From positions 806,001 to 870,000 of the forward strand of contig BOPV01000001.1 of NCBI GenBank assembly GCA_018332375.1: a stretch of 64,000 bases of DNA, in the 5' to 3' direction. Below are positions 7,554 through 15,329 of this stretch, piece after piece. The notes beneath the pieces are model-generated. The model ran no database searches. It had not been told where the DNA came from and saw only the letters and a program-made list of their open reading frames with translations. Position 1 is the stretch's first letter; each line of letters opens with the position of its first letter. Source of the DNA: Roseiterribacter gracilis. GTDB lineage: Bacteria > Pseudomonadota > Alphaproteobacteria > BOG-932 > Roseiterribacteraceae. The position numbers were made by a program, and so were the translations under genes.

Positions 7554-8328
7554 AGCCCTTCAGAACCTCGTCTTTGAGATCGGCCCAGATCGCCTTGTGC
7601 AGATCGAGAAACCCGTCCGTCATCCGGATTTCGGCGACGTCGCGCGGCCGCGGCAGGTCGATTTTATATTCGCCGATGATGCGCGCACGCGGCCCGGCTG
7701 ACAGGATCACGACGCGATCGGACATGGCGATCGCTTCTTCCAGATCGTGCGTGATGAACACCACCGATTTGCGGTCGGCCGACCACAGCTCCAGCAGCTC
7801 GTTCTCCATCAATTGCCGCGTCTGCACGTCGAGCGCGCTGAACGGCTCGTCCATCAGCACGATCTTCGGATCGAGGATCAGCGTCTGGGCCAGAGCCGCG
7901 CGTTTGCGCATGCCGCCGGACATTTGATGCGGATAGCGATCGCCGAACGCACCCAAGCCGACGCGATCGAGCCAGGCATCAGCCTGCGCCAAGGCGTCGG
8001 CTCGTTTGGTGCCGCGCACTTCGAGACCAACGGCGACGTTGTCGCGCGCAGTCTTCCACGGCATCAGCGCTTCGCTTTGAAACATGTAGCCGGCATGCGG
8101 GTTGAGCCCGTTCAGCTCGTCGCCGAACACATGCACGCGTCCCGAACTTGGCTGCAGCAAACCGGCAGCGACGTTCAGAAAGGTGGATTTGCCGCAACCG
8201 GTCGGTCCGACGATCGAAACGAATTCGCCCGGCGCGACGTCCAGCGACGCACCGTCAATTGCGGTGTAGCCACCCGCAAAGGTGCACGTGACGTCCTGTA
8301 GCGATAAGGCCGCCTGCGTTGCTGCCAC
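7531..8328 (-). CDS. ABC transporter ATP-binding protein (SsuB/TauB type)
   Basis: A 265-residue ATPase that powers the importer. Visible motifs are Walker A (GPTGCGKST), Q-loop (MFQSEALMPW), signature (MSGGM), Walker B (IVLMDEPFSALD) and the switch His in FITHDLEEAI. I place the start at GTG 8328, which has GGGAGG 4 nt upstream; an in-frame TTG at 8340 would lie upstream of that site. It is the first gene of the transporter operon, and its end overlaps the permease gene. Confidence 0.9.
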   Translation of the reverse strand: MAATQAALSLQDVTCTFAGGYTAIDGASLDVAPGEFVSIVGPTGCGKSTFLNVAAGLLQPSSGRVHVFGDELNGLNPHAGYMFQSEALMPWKTARDNVAVGLEVRGTKRADALAQADAWLDRVGLGAFGDRYPHQMSGGMRKRAALAQTLILDPKIVLMDEPFSALDVQTRQLMENELLELWSADRKSVVFITHDLEEAIAMSDRVVILSAGPRARIIGEYKIDLPRPRDVAEIRMTDGFLDLHKAIWADLKDEVLKGYARTSRA

Positions 8329-8336
8329 GTCCCCTC

Positions 8337-8418
8337 CCAAGCTCGCGGGGCGTGCTTGGCGCCGCCCTCCACATCTTGCATGGAAGCGTAGGTGCTACGT
8401 CAGGCTCGGACAAGCACC
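8337..8418 (-). promoter_or_regulatory. structured leader before the ABC transporter operon
   Basis: The 96-bp gap between msrQ and the ABC ATPase holds two inverted repeats. GGTGCT/AGCACC (8391-8396 with 8413-8418) follows the msrQ stop. CCAAGC/GCTTGG (8337-8342 with 8354-8359) comes just before the GGGAGG ribosome binding site of the ATPase gene. The first could end msrQ transcription; the second could affect translation. I compared the stretch with the TPP riboswitch core and do not see it. Confidence 0.35.
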
Positions 8419-8424
8419 GTTCGG

Positions 8425-9042
8425 TCAGGCGGAAACCGGTCGCGTCGCAGCGCGTCGTGTTCGCACCTGCCACACGCGCCATCCCAGCAGCACGGCCAGG
8501 ATCGCTGCGTACATCCACGGCCAGGTCGTGTCCGCTTTCACCAGTAGGTCGTAATGCAGCACGCCGAGCGGTGCGATTACGTAAGCGAGCTTGTGCAATT
8601 GCCGCCAGCGCCGCCCGCCCAGCCGCCGCACCATCGCGTTGGTCGACGTCACCGCCAACGGAATGAGCAGCACGAACCCCAGCATGCCGAAGGTGATATA
8701 CGGCCGCTTGAGCACGTCCTTGAGGATCGTGTTCCAGTCGAAGAACTGGTCGACGCCGATATAGGTCAGCAGATGCAGCGCGACGTAGGCAAAACCCCAC
8801 AAGCCAATCGTGCGCCGATAGCGCTGCAGGAAATTCCAGCCGAACCAGCCGCGCAACGGCGTGATGGCGAGGCCGGCCACCAGAAAGCGCAAACCCCACA
8901 GGCCGAGAAAGCGTAAGCCCGTCGTGATCGGATTGGCGCCGAGCTGATCGTTGAGCCCCCAATAGACCAGGAACAGCAACGGCGCCGCGCAGGCCAGCCA
9001 GACGACCGCGTAGATGACGCGATCGCGTATGCGTTTTGTCAT
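8425..9042 (-). CDS. msrQ: protein-methionine-sulfoxide reductase heme-binding subunit MsrQ
   Basis: A 205-residue integral membrane cytochrome b that feeds quinol electrons to MsrP for repair of oxidised methionines in the periplasm. About six hydrophobic segments are present. Candidate heme-ligand histidines lie in AYVALHLLTY, RRWRQLHKLAYV and GVLHYDLL, matching the ferric-reductase-like domain of the family. It follows msrP by 2 nt, the usual operon arrangement. Length and order agree with the family. Confidence 0.94.
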   Translation of the reverse strand: MTKRIRDRVIYAVVWLACAAPLLFLVYWGLNDQLGANPITTGLRFLGLWGLRFLVAGLAITPLRGWFGWNFLQRYRRTIGLWGFAYVALHLLTYIGVDQFFDWNTILKDVLKRPYITFGMLGFVLLIPLAVTSTNAMVRRLGGRRWRQLHKLAYVIAPLGVLHYDLLVKADTTWPWMYAAILAVLLGWRVWQVRTRRAATRPVSA

Positions 9043-9044
9043 GA

Positions 9045-9971
9045 TCAGAAGTTGCGCCGCAAATCCATGCCGGCGTACAGCTCCGCAACCTGCTCGCCAT
9101 AGCCGTTGAACGGCAGCGTTTCGCGGCGGCGGAATTCGCCGATGCGGCGTTCGGTCTTCTGCGACCAGCGAGGATGATCGACGTCAGGATTCACGTTCGA
9201 ATAAAAACCGTACTCGCTCGGCGCCGACACGTTCCACGCGGTGCGCGGCTGCGAGTCTTGCAGCTTGATCCGCACGATCGACTTGATGCCTTTGAAACCG
9301 TATTTCCACGGCACGACCAGACGCACCGGTGCACCATTCTGGTTCGGCAAGGTTTCACCGTAGAGACCGACCGCAAGCAATGTCAGCGGATGCATCGCTT
9401 CATCGATGCGCAGCCCTTCGCGATACGGCCATTCCAGCACGCGACGGCTTTGGCCCGGCATCTGTTCTTTGTCGTAGAGCGTTTCGAACGCCACGTATTT
9501 TGCGTTCGAGGTCGCGCCGACTTTCTGCAACACGCTGGCCAGCGGCACGCCGATCCACGGCACCACCATCGACCAGGCTTCGACGCAGCGATGGCGATAG
9601 ACGCGCTCTTCGAGCTCGGCCGGCTTGTAGAGATCTTCCAGCGCGTAGGTGCCGGGACGATCGCACGCGCCTTCAACGACGATGCTCCAGGGCGACGTGC
9701 GCAACGTGCCCGCGTTCTTGGCCGGATCGTCTTTCTCGACGCCGAATTCGTAGAAATTGTTATAGGTCGTCACCGCCTCTTTGGCGGTCGGCTTGTCTTC
9801 AGCGCGAAACGGGCCCGGCTTGGCGGCGAGCGACGCAGCAAACGCATTGGCGCTGAAAGCCGCCGTCGCGAGCGCGCCGACGCTGGCGCCAAGAAATTCC
9901 CGGCGTGCGAGATAAAGCCGTTGCGGCGTGATTTCCGACGAAGGAAGCGTCGGTCCCAGGTGCTGTCGCAT
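9045..9971 (-). CDS. msrP: protein-methionine-sulfoxide reductase catalytic subunit MsrP
   Basis: A 308-residue periplasmic molybdoenzyme of the sulfite-oxidase fold that reduces methionine sulfoxide in exported proteins. It has a Tat signal ([10 protein letters not shown], Arg23-Arg24) and the molybdenum ligand Cys129 in [10 protein letters not shown]. The family features YNNFYEFG and [13 protein letters not shown] are easy to see. The start ATG 9971 has GAGGA 8 nt upstream. It lies 58 nt after the calcium/proton antiporter gene and directly before msrQ. Confidence 0.96.
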   Translation of the reverse strand: MRQHLGPTLPSSEITPQRLYLARREFLGASVGALATAAFSANAFAASLAAKPGPFRAEDKPTAKEAVTTYNNFYEFGVEKDDPAKNAGTLRTSPWSIVVEGACDRPGTYALEDLYKPAELEERVYRHRCVEAWSMVVPWIGVPLASVLQKVGATSNAKYVAFETLYDKEQMPGQSRRVLEWPYREGLRIDEAMHPLTLLAVGLYGETLPNQNGAPVRLVVPWKYGFKGIKSIVRIKLQDSQPRTAWNVSAPSEYGFYSNVNPDVDHPRWSQKTERRIGEFRRRETLPFNGYGEQVAELYAGMDLRRNF

Positions 9972-10029
9972 GGATGGATCCTCGTGTGTCCCGTGCTTCG
10001 TAAACGCGCCGGCAGAGGTTACTGCGTCA

Positions 10030-11118
10030 TTACGGCAGCAGGGTCAGGAACACGTATGTCGCGAATAGAACCAAATGAACGAAGCCGGACAGGATGTTGG
10101 TGCGTCCGGTGCCAAAGGTCAGCGCCGCAACGATCAAGGTCAGCACCAGCAGCACCATGTCCTTGCCTTCCAGCCCGAGCAGCAAATTCTGCTTGGTGAA
10201 GATGCTGACCGCGGCGATCACCGGAATCGTCAGCCCGATCGTGGCGAGCGATGAACCGAGCGCGAGGTTCAGACTCTGCTGCAGGCGATTGCTGCGCGCC
10301 GCGCGTACCGCCGCGACGCCTTCAGGCATCAGGATCAGCAAGGCGACTGCGATACCGACCATGCCTTCTGGTGCGTCGGCTGCGGCCGTCACCGCCTCGG
10401 CCAGCAAAGCGAATTGCTTCGACAGAAGAATGACCGCGATCAGCGCGACGAGCAGCATGCCGAGATTGGTCATCATCCGGCGATCGAACGCGGCCGAACC
10501 GATCGGACTGTCCTGATCGCTGAGGTCCGCGAAATAGTCGCGATGCTGGATCGTCTGGATGAACAGAAACACGAAATACAGCGCCAGCACTGCGATTCCG
10601 ACAAACGTCAATTGCGCGACGGAGTAGATCGGACCAACCGGCGTCGTGAAGTTCGGCAGGATCAAGGTCAGCACCGATAACGGCATCAACACGATCAGAT
10701 AGGCGGCAACGCCTTTGGCGCGAAACCCCTGCTCGCGATAACGCAAGCCGCCCAGCACGATGCACAGCCCGACAAGGCCGTTGCAGACGATCATGATCAC
10801 CGCAAACACCGTGTCGCGCGCGAGCGCAGGTTTGGGATGGTCGCCAACCATCGAAGTCGCGATCAGCGCCACTTCGATCACCGTGACCGCGATGGTCAGG
10901 ATCAACGTGCCGTACGGCTCGCCGACGCGATGCGCGATCTCTTCGGCGTGATGCACGGCGGCTGAGATCGCTGCAAACAAGACCGCGATCAGCGCAACCG
11001 ACGCGACGATGCGCATGCCGATCGGCGTCGCCGCCGCGATCAGGTCGATTTGCGAGAAGGCCGGGACGCTGAGCAGCGCCACCACTGGCGCCACGATCGA
11101 AGGCCAATGCGTCTTCAT
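10030..11118 (-). CDS. calcium:proton antiporter (ChaA / y4hA type cation exchanger)
   Basis: A 362-residue inner-membrane protein with about eleven hydrophobic segments. The acidic exchanger motifs are present in both halves: [20 protein letters not shown] in the first, and [11 protein letters not shown] with [18 protein letters not shown] in the second. It is predicted to expel Ca2+ (or Na+/K+) in exchange for protons. ATG 11118 overlaps the stop of the preceding phosphatase gene (ATGA), so translation is probably coupled. Upstream in-frame sequence belongs to the other gene and was not counted. Confidence 0.92.
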   Translation of the reverse strand: MKTHWPSIVAPVVALLSVPAFSQIDLIAAATPIGMRIVASVALIAVLFAAISAAVHHAEEIAHRVGEPYGTLILTIAVTVIEVALIATSMVGDHPKPALARDTVFAVIMIVCNGLVGLCIVLGGLRYREQGFRAKGVAAYLIVLMPLSVLTLILPNFTTPVGPIYSVAQLTFVGIAVLALYFVFLFIQTIQHRDYFADLSDQDSPIGSAAFDRRMMTNLGMLLVALIAVILLSKQFALLAEAVTAAADAPEGMVGIAVALLILMPEGVAAVRAARSNRLQQSLNLALGSSLATIGLTIPVIAAVSIFTKQNLLLGLEGKDMVLLVLTLIVAALTFGTGRTNILSGFVHLVLFATYVFLTLLP

Positions 11119-12323
11119 GCAGCGGCCCCGCCCGGGCGTCGCGTCCACCAACCTTGAAAAATCAATCGCTCGAGAACGAACATGATCAGCAGAGTAAGCA
11201 AGACGCCGATCACCGTGTCGCTGAGAAAATGCGCGCCGCGGGCCATGCGCATGAAGGCGACGACCGCAGCGAACGCGCCAATGCGCCAGGCCCAGCGCCG
11301 CCGCTGCACGCCCACCGGCCAGGCCCAGGCCAAGGCCACCAGCGCCACGGCGAAGCTCGCGTCGCCCGAGACGAAGCTGCAATTCTTGGCGCACTGGTCG
11401 CTGACCGCCCAGGCCGGGCTGAATCGTTTGGTGCCGCCGAACTCAGCGATCTGGTTGGGCCGCGCGCGACCCCAATTGTCTTTGAGCACCACGTTGGCGA
11501 CCAAGCCCGGCCCGATCGCGATCGTCAGCACGACGAACAACAGCAGCGGCCTTGTCAGGCGCCAGATTTGTGCGCGGCGGATCTCGCCCCAGACGAAGAC
11601 CAGCAACAGCGCCGCCAGGCCCCATTCGATTGCCGCCGGCACATTGTCGAAGATGCGCGCTGCGACCGTGTTGGTGGTCAGGAATTCGTGGTCACCGCGA
11701 TAGAACCAGCCTGCAACGTGCAGATCGATCCCCGGCATAACGACGAACAAAAGCGAGCTCAGACAAAGGATGAGAAACAGGACGCGGATCATCTTTGTAT
11801 CCGTGACTTGGGCGGCATAGCTCCGCCACGGTGCGAGAAGCATGCGCAGCCGTTCGGCTCGCATACGCGTGCGTTCGATGTCGTCTTCCGTCCGCGCTTT
11901 CAGCCCCGGCAGCAAGTGGCGAATGCCGGCATCGATCCGCTCGATGCGGCCGGGCTTGTCGCCACCGGAGTCACGAAAGGCGCGCACCAGCTCTTCCCGG
12001 AACGAACATTCGCGCGGTACCAGCGCCAACAGCGGCAGCGATGCCCGCACCTCTTCAGCTTGCGTGAACGGCGTGTCGGTCAGTGCCTGCGGAATCCAGA
12101 TCCACCCATTCTGAAGATCGCGGCGCACCATCGCGGCAGCCGCAAGCTCGTCCATCGCTGCGATGATCCGGTCGCGATCCAGGCCGGTGTCGCGCGCCGC
12201 GTCGTCGGCATCGAAGCAGAACGCGCCGATACGGTTTGACGACGGTCCGATGACCAACCAGCTCGCCAGCAATTTCGCGTCGGCGCCGATCGACGGCCCG
12301 CGCCAGAAGGCGGCCAAACTCAT
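11115..12323 (-). CDS. N-terminal winged-helix domain fused to a membrane PAP2-type (LpxE/LpxF-like) phosphatase
   Basis: 402 residues in one uninterrupted frame. Residues about 1-120 resemble the winged-helix modules of phage or plasmid replication proteins (AKLLASWLVIGPSSNRIGAF, then a helix-turn-helix-like stretch, then NGWIWIPQAL). A charged helix follows to about residue 176. From Met178 (MIRVLFLILC) it is a PAP2 phosphatase with about six membrane segments, KDNWGRARP (motif 1), SFVSGDAS (motif 2) and RMARGAHFLSDT (motif 3). Motif 2 has Asp where classical PAP2 enzymes have His. Its ends overlap both neighbours by ATGA. A separate start at Met178 is possible but has only a poor ribosome binding site. 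Predicted role: removal of a phosphate from lipid A or an undecaprenyl carrier; the role of the N-terminal domain is unknown. Confidence 0.85.
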   Translation of the reverse strand: MSLAAFWRGPSIGADAKLLASWLVIGPSSNRIGAFCFDADDAARDTGLDRDRIIAAMDELAAAAMVRRDLQNGWIWIPQALTDTPFTQAEEVRASLPLLALVPRECSFREELVRAFRDSGGDKPGRIERIDAGIRHLLPGLKARTEDDIERTRMRAERLRMLLAPWRSYAAQVTDTKMIRVLFLILCLSSLLFVVMPGIDLHVAGWFYRGDHEFLTTNTVAARIFDNVPAAIEWGLAALLLVFVWGEIRRAQIWRLTRPLLLFVVLTIAIGPGLVANVVLKDNWGRARPNQIAEFGGTKRFSPAWAVSDQCAKNCSFVSGDASFAVALVALAWAWPVGVQRRRWAWRIGAFAAVVAFMRMARGAHFLSDTVIGVLLTLLIMFVLERLIFQGWWTRRPGGAAA

Positions 12324-13786
12324 CCCTTGAAACCGGTCACTTCGAGATAGCGGTAGACGCGTTGACGGCCGGTGCCGATGCGCTGGAACAGGCGGCCAAC
12401 CGCGTCCGCTTTTTCAAATCGCTGCGTCACCGGACTGTCGCCCTCAAACGGCAGTACCAACAGCCCGTGCGCGCCCGTCTTAGCGTCGATCGGTTGCGTC
12501 AGCTCGAACTGGTTTCCCGGCACCGGTCCGGTCGGAATGATCACCAGCGGGGCTGGATGGTCGCGCAGATAATAGGTCAGCGCCGCCATCGTCTTGCGGT
12601 CGACGGTGATGATCGACGCATACGGCAGTTCGTAGCTGCGATTGCGCACGTCGCGCGCCATGCTCGACCAGCCGCGCCGGAAAGCGAGCGGCGCGTCGAG
12701 CACCTTCGGCAGCGGCATGGTCGCAACGCCGGCGGCATAGACGTAGAAAACCAGCATGACCGCGAGATGCAGCACGATCGATGCGGCGGCGATCCGCTTG
12801 CGTCCAGTCGCCAATAACCAGCGCACCGCCCAGACACTGCCCGCCACATAGGCCGGCGCGGCCCAGTTGGCGTGTGCACGCGCGATCACTGCCTGCACCA
12901 GAACGATCACAAGCGGCGTCAGCGTGAAGCACAGCAGAAACCGCTCGGTGAGGTCGGCCGGATGCCGACGCAGCAGCGCGATCCGCACCAGCAGCGCGCC
13001 GAGCAAGATCGGACCGAACACGCCGAATTGCGACCCGATCCAGGGCAGCGCCCCTTCCGTGTCGGTTGCGCTGTCGTTCCACGCCGCATTCGCTGCGGTA
13101 TGACCGAACGTCGCCCAGCCGTTGGTTGCATTCCAGATGACGTTGGGCGCGATGCACAACAGCGCGATCGCGACTGCAAGCAGCCCGCGTTTCGATAGCC
13201 AGAAGCCGCGCGCGTCGCGCGACCAGAGTGCGTGCAACGCAGCGGCGACGACGAAATACGCCATCGCATATTTGGCGAGAAATCCGATGCCGATGCTGAG
13301 GCCCAGCATGGCGCTCCAGCGGATCGTCGGCGCCTTCGGTGCTTCGACATAGGCAAGAAGTGCAACCGCCCAGGCCGCCAACAGCGGCGCATCGGTCGAG
13401 ATCAAGGTCGACGAAAACGTCACGCCCGGCAGCGTCGCGTAGGTCAGCGCGCTCCAGAAACCCAGCCGCCCGTCACCCAGCGTTGCGCCCAACCGGTACA
13501 GCGCGAACGCGGCCACCGCGTGACACAGCGGCGACGACAGGCGCACGCCATATTCCATGTCGCCAGCAAGCTTGGTCGTTGCGGCGATCAACCACGCAAT
13601 CAGCGGCGGCTTGGAAAAATAGCCGAACGCAAAGTCGCGGCTCCACGACCAGTACTGGGCTTCGTCGGGCAGCAGATCGAGCGGGCTGACCTTTAGCACG
13701 GCCAAACGCAGCAAGGTCAGGCCGAGCACCGTCGCCAAGGTCCAGCGCGCCCAGGGCGGCACGAATGCGGCGTTGTTGGTCGTCAT
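12320..13786 (-). CDS. ArnT-like glycosyltransferase, GT39/PMT family (lipid-linked sugar transferase)
   Basis: A 488-residue integral membrane protein with about eleven hydrophobic segments and a soluble C-terminal domain. The N-terminal periplasmic loop carries the family acidic motif in LLPDEAQYWSWSRD and the stretch FGYFSKPPLIAW that marks ArnT-like enzymes. It is predicted to move a sugar from an undecaprenyl-phosphate donor to lipid A or another envelope acceptor. ATG 13786 overlaps the stop of the MBL gene, and its own stop overlaps the PAP2 gene start, both as ATGA. The pairing with a LpxE/LpxF-like phosphatase suggests lipid A remodelling. Sugar and acceptor are unknown. Confidence 0.88.
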   Translation of the reverse strand: MTTNNAAFVPPWARWTLATVLGLTLLRLAVLKVSPLDLLPDEAQYWSWSRDFAFGYFSKPPLIAWLIAATTKLAGDMEYGVRLSSPLCHAVAAFALYRLGATLGDGRLGFWSALTYATLPGVTFSSTLISTDAPLLAAWAVALLAYVEAPKAPTIRWSAMLGLSIGIGFLAKYAMAYFVVAAALHALWSRDARGFWLSKRGLLAVAIALLCIAPNVIWNATNGWATFGHTAANAAWNDSATDTEGALPWIGSQFGVFGPILLGALLVRIALLRRHPADLTERFLLCFTLTPLVIVLVQAVIARAHANWAAPAYVAGSVWAVRWLLATGRKRIAAASIVLHLAVMLVFYVYAAGVATMPLPKVLDAPLAFRRGWSSMARDVRNRSYELPYASIITVDRKTMAALTYYLRDHPAPLVIIPTGPVPGNQFELTQPIDAKTGAHGLLVLPFEGDSPVTQRFEKADAVGRLFQRIGTGRQRVYRYLEVTGFKG

Positions 13787-14559
13787 GACTCGAACTCTAG
13801 CACCAACCCGTCGAACGCCGGCGCAACGCCCGCCGGCAGTTCGTGACAAAGCGTGGCGTAATCCATCGTGTGATTGAGATGCGTCAGATAGGCGTTGCGC
13901 GGCCGCAGCCGTTCGATCCAGCCCAGCACTTTTTCCAGATGCGCATGCGCGATATGGGGCTCGCGCCGCACGGCAGCGACCAACCACGTATCGACGCCGG
14001 CCAACGTCGCCCAAGCATGATCGTCGAGATCCTGCACATCGGTCGAATAGGCAAACGGACCGACGCGCACGCCGATCGACGTCGTCACGACGTGGTCCTG
14101 GCGGAACAAGGTCAGGTCGAGCCCGTCAAGCGGCAGGCGATCGCCGGCTTCATGCGGAATCAAAGTCGGCTTGTCGTAATAGCCGGTGCGTCCGCCGCGG
14201 CCGAACATGTACGGAAAGCGCCGGTCGAGATCGTCGAGCGTCGAACGGTCGGCATAAATGTCGATCGGCGCGCGGCGCGCGATCGTCAGCGCGCGCAGGT
14301 CGTCGATCCCGGCTGTGTGATCGGCGTGATGATGCGTGAACAAGATCGCATCGACCCAACCGATATCGGCGCTGAGCAATTGCTGGCGAATGTCGGGGCC
14401 GGCATCGATCAAGACGCGCTTGCCGGCGCGTTCGATCACGACGGCCGGACGCAAACGCCGATTCTTGGGCTCGTCCGGATCGCACGCGCCCCAGATCGGT
14501 CCCAACATCGGCACGCCGGTGGAGTTACCGCAGCCGAGAACGGAGATTTTTAGCGTCAC
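13783..14559 (-). CDS. MBL-fold metallohydrolase (PhnP-like phosphodiesterase family)
   Basis: 258 residues with the metallo-beta-lactamase signature HHHADHTAG and further metal ligands in RQDHVV, STDVQDLDDHA and THLNHT. The opening (LGCGNSTGVPMLG) is typical of the PhnP-like group that cleaves cyclic phosphates or related diesters. No phn operon is nearby, so a general phosphodiesterase role is likelier than phosphonate breakdown. The start GTG 14559 overlaps the tatD stop by GTGA; no strong ribosome binding site is visible, in keeping with coupled translation. In many alphaproteobacteria this gene follows metG-tatD. Confidence 0.9.
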   Translation of the reverse strand: MTLKISVLGCGNSTGVPMLGPIWGACDPDEPKNRRLRPAVVIERAGKRVLIDAGPDIRQQLLSADIGWVDAILFTHHHADHTAGIDDLRALTIARRAPIDIYADRSTLDDLDRRFPYMFGRGGRTGYYDKPTLIPHEAGDRLPLDGLDLTLFRQDHVVTTSIGVRVGPFAYSTDVQDLDDHAWATLAGVDTWLVAAVRREPHIAHAHLEKVLGWIERLRPRNAYLTHLNHTMDYATLCHELPAGVAPAFDGLVLEFES

Positions 14560-15329
14560 GCGACTTGGCGTGCGCGCGAGAACAGCCGAAAGAAGTTCTC
14601 GGTCGTATGCTGGGCCAACGTTGCCTGGTCGACGCCTTTCAAGTCGGCGACGAACCGCGCCGTGTGCGCGACGAAGGCCGGTTCGTTGCGCTTGCCACGC
14701 ATCGGCGTCGGCGCCAGATACGGCGCGTCGGTTTCGACCAGCATCCGGTCGAGCGGAACCAGCTGCGCGATTTCCTGCAGCTCGACCGACTTCTTGAACG
14801 TGACGATGCCGGAAAACGAGATGTAGAGACCCATTTCCAAGGCGCGTTCCGCCATGGCGCGGCTCGACGAGAAACAATGCAGCACGCCGTTGGTGCTGTT
14901 CTCTTCGCGCATGATCTGCAGCGTGTCGTCTTCGGCGTCGCGCGTATGCACGATCACCGGCAGGCCGGTCGCGTTGCACGCCTGCAAATGCACGCGGAAC
15001 TGCCGCTGCTGCACGTCGCGCGGGCTGGTGTCGTAGAAATAATCGAGGCCGGTTTCGCCGATGCCGACCACCTTTGGATCCTGCGCCAGCTTGATCAGCT
15101 CGTCGGTGGTGACGTCCTGCTCTTCTGCGCTGTGATGCGGATGCGTGCCGAGCGAGCAGGTCACGTCGTCATTCGCGGCAGCGATGGCGCGGATCTCGTC
15201 GAAGCGGCGCACGCGCGTGCAGATCGTCAGCATGTGGCCGACGCCCGCCGCGCGCGCCCGCGCCAGCATCTCGGCGTGGTCGGGTTTGAAATCGGGGAAC
15301 TCGAGATGGCAATGGCTGTCGACGAGCAT
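14556..15329 (-). CDS. tatD: TatD family metal-dependent DNase/hydrolase
   Basis: 257 residues of the amidohydrolase-like TIM-barrel family. The metal ligands are seen in DSHCHLEF (N-terminus), GIGETGLDYFYD, VIVHTRDAEDD, GVLHCFS and VETDAPYL. Related proteins are 3'-5' DNases with a role in DNA repair or turnover. ATG 15329 shares its A with the metG stop (TGATG). The order metG-tatD-MBL is conserved among alphaproteobacteria. Confidence 0.94.
   Translation of the reverse strand: MLVDSHCHLEFPDFKPDHAEMLARARAAGVGHMLTICTRVRRFDEIRAIAAANDDVTCSLGTHPHHSAEEQDVTTDELIKLAQDPKVVGIGETGLDYFYDTSPRDVQQRQFRVHLQACNATGLPVIVHTRDAEDDTLQIMREENSTNGVLHCFSSSRAMAERALEMGLYISFSGIVTFKKSVELQEIAQLVPLDRMLVETDAPYLAPTPMRGKRNEPAFVAHTARFVADLKGVDQATLAQHTTENFFRLFSRARQVA

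Noticed and set aside
8329..8424. TPP riboswitch ahead of the NMT1-type ABC transporter
   Set aside because: I looked for the conserved CTGAGA and the later conserved core and did not find them in the proper arrangement.
12320..14014. Longer N-terminus for the GT39 transferase starting at 14014
   Set aside because: The extra 76 residues overlap the MBL gene and are low-complexity Arg/Ala-rich; ATG 13786 with an ATGA overlap is the natural start.
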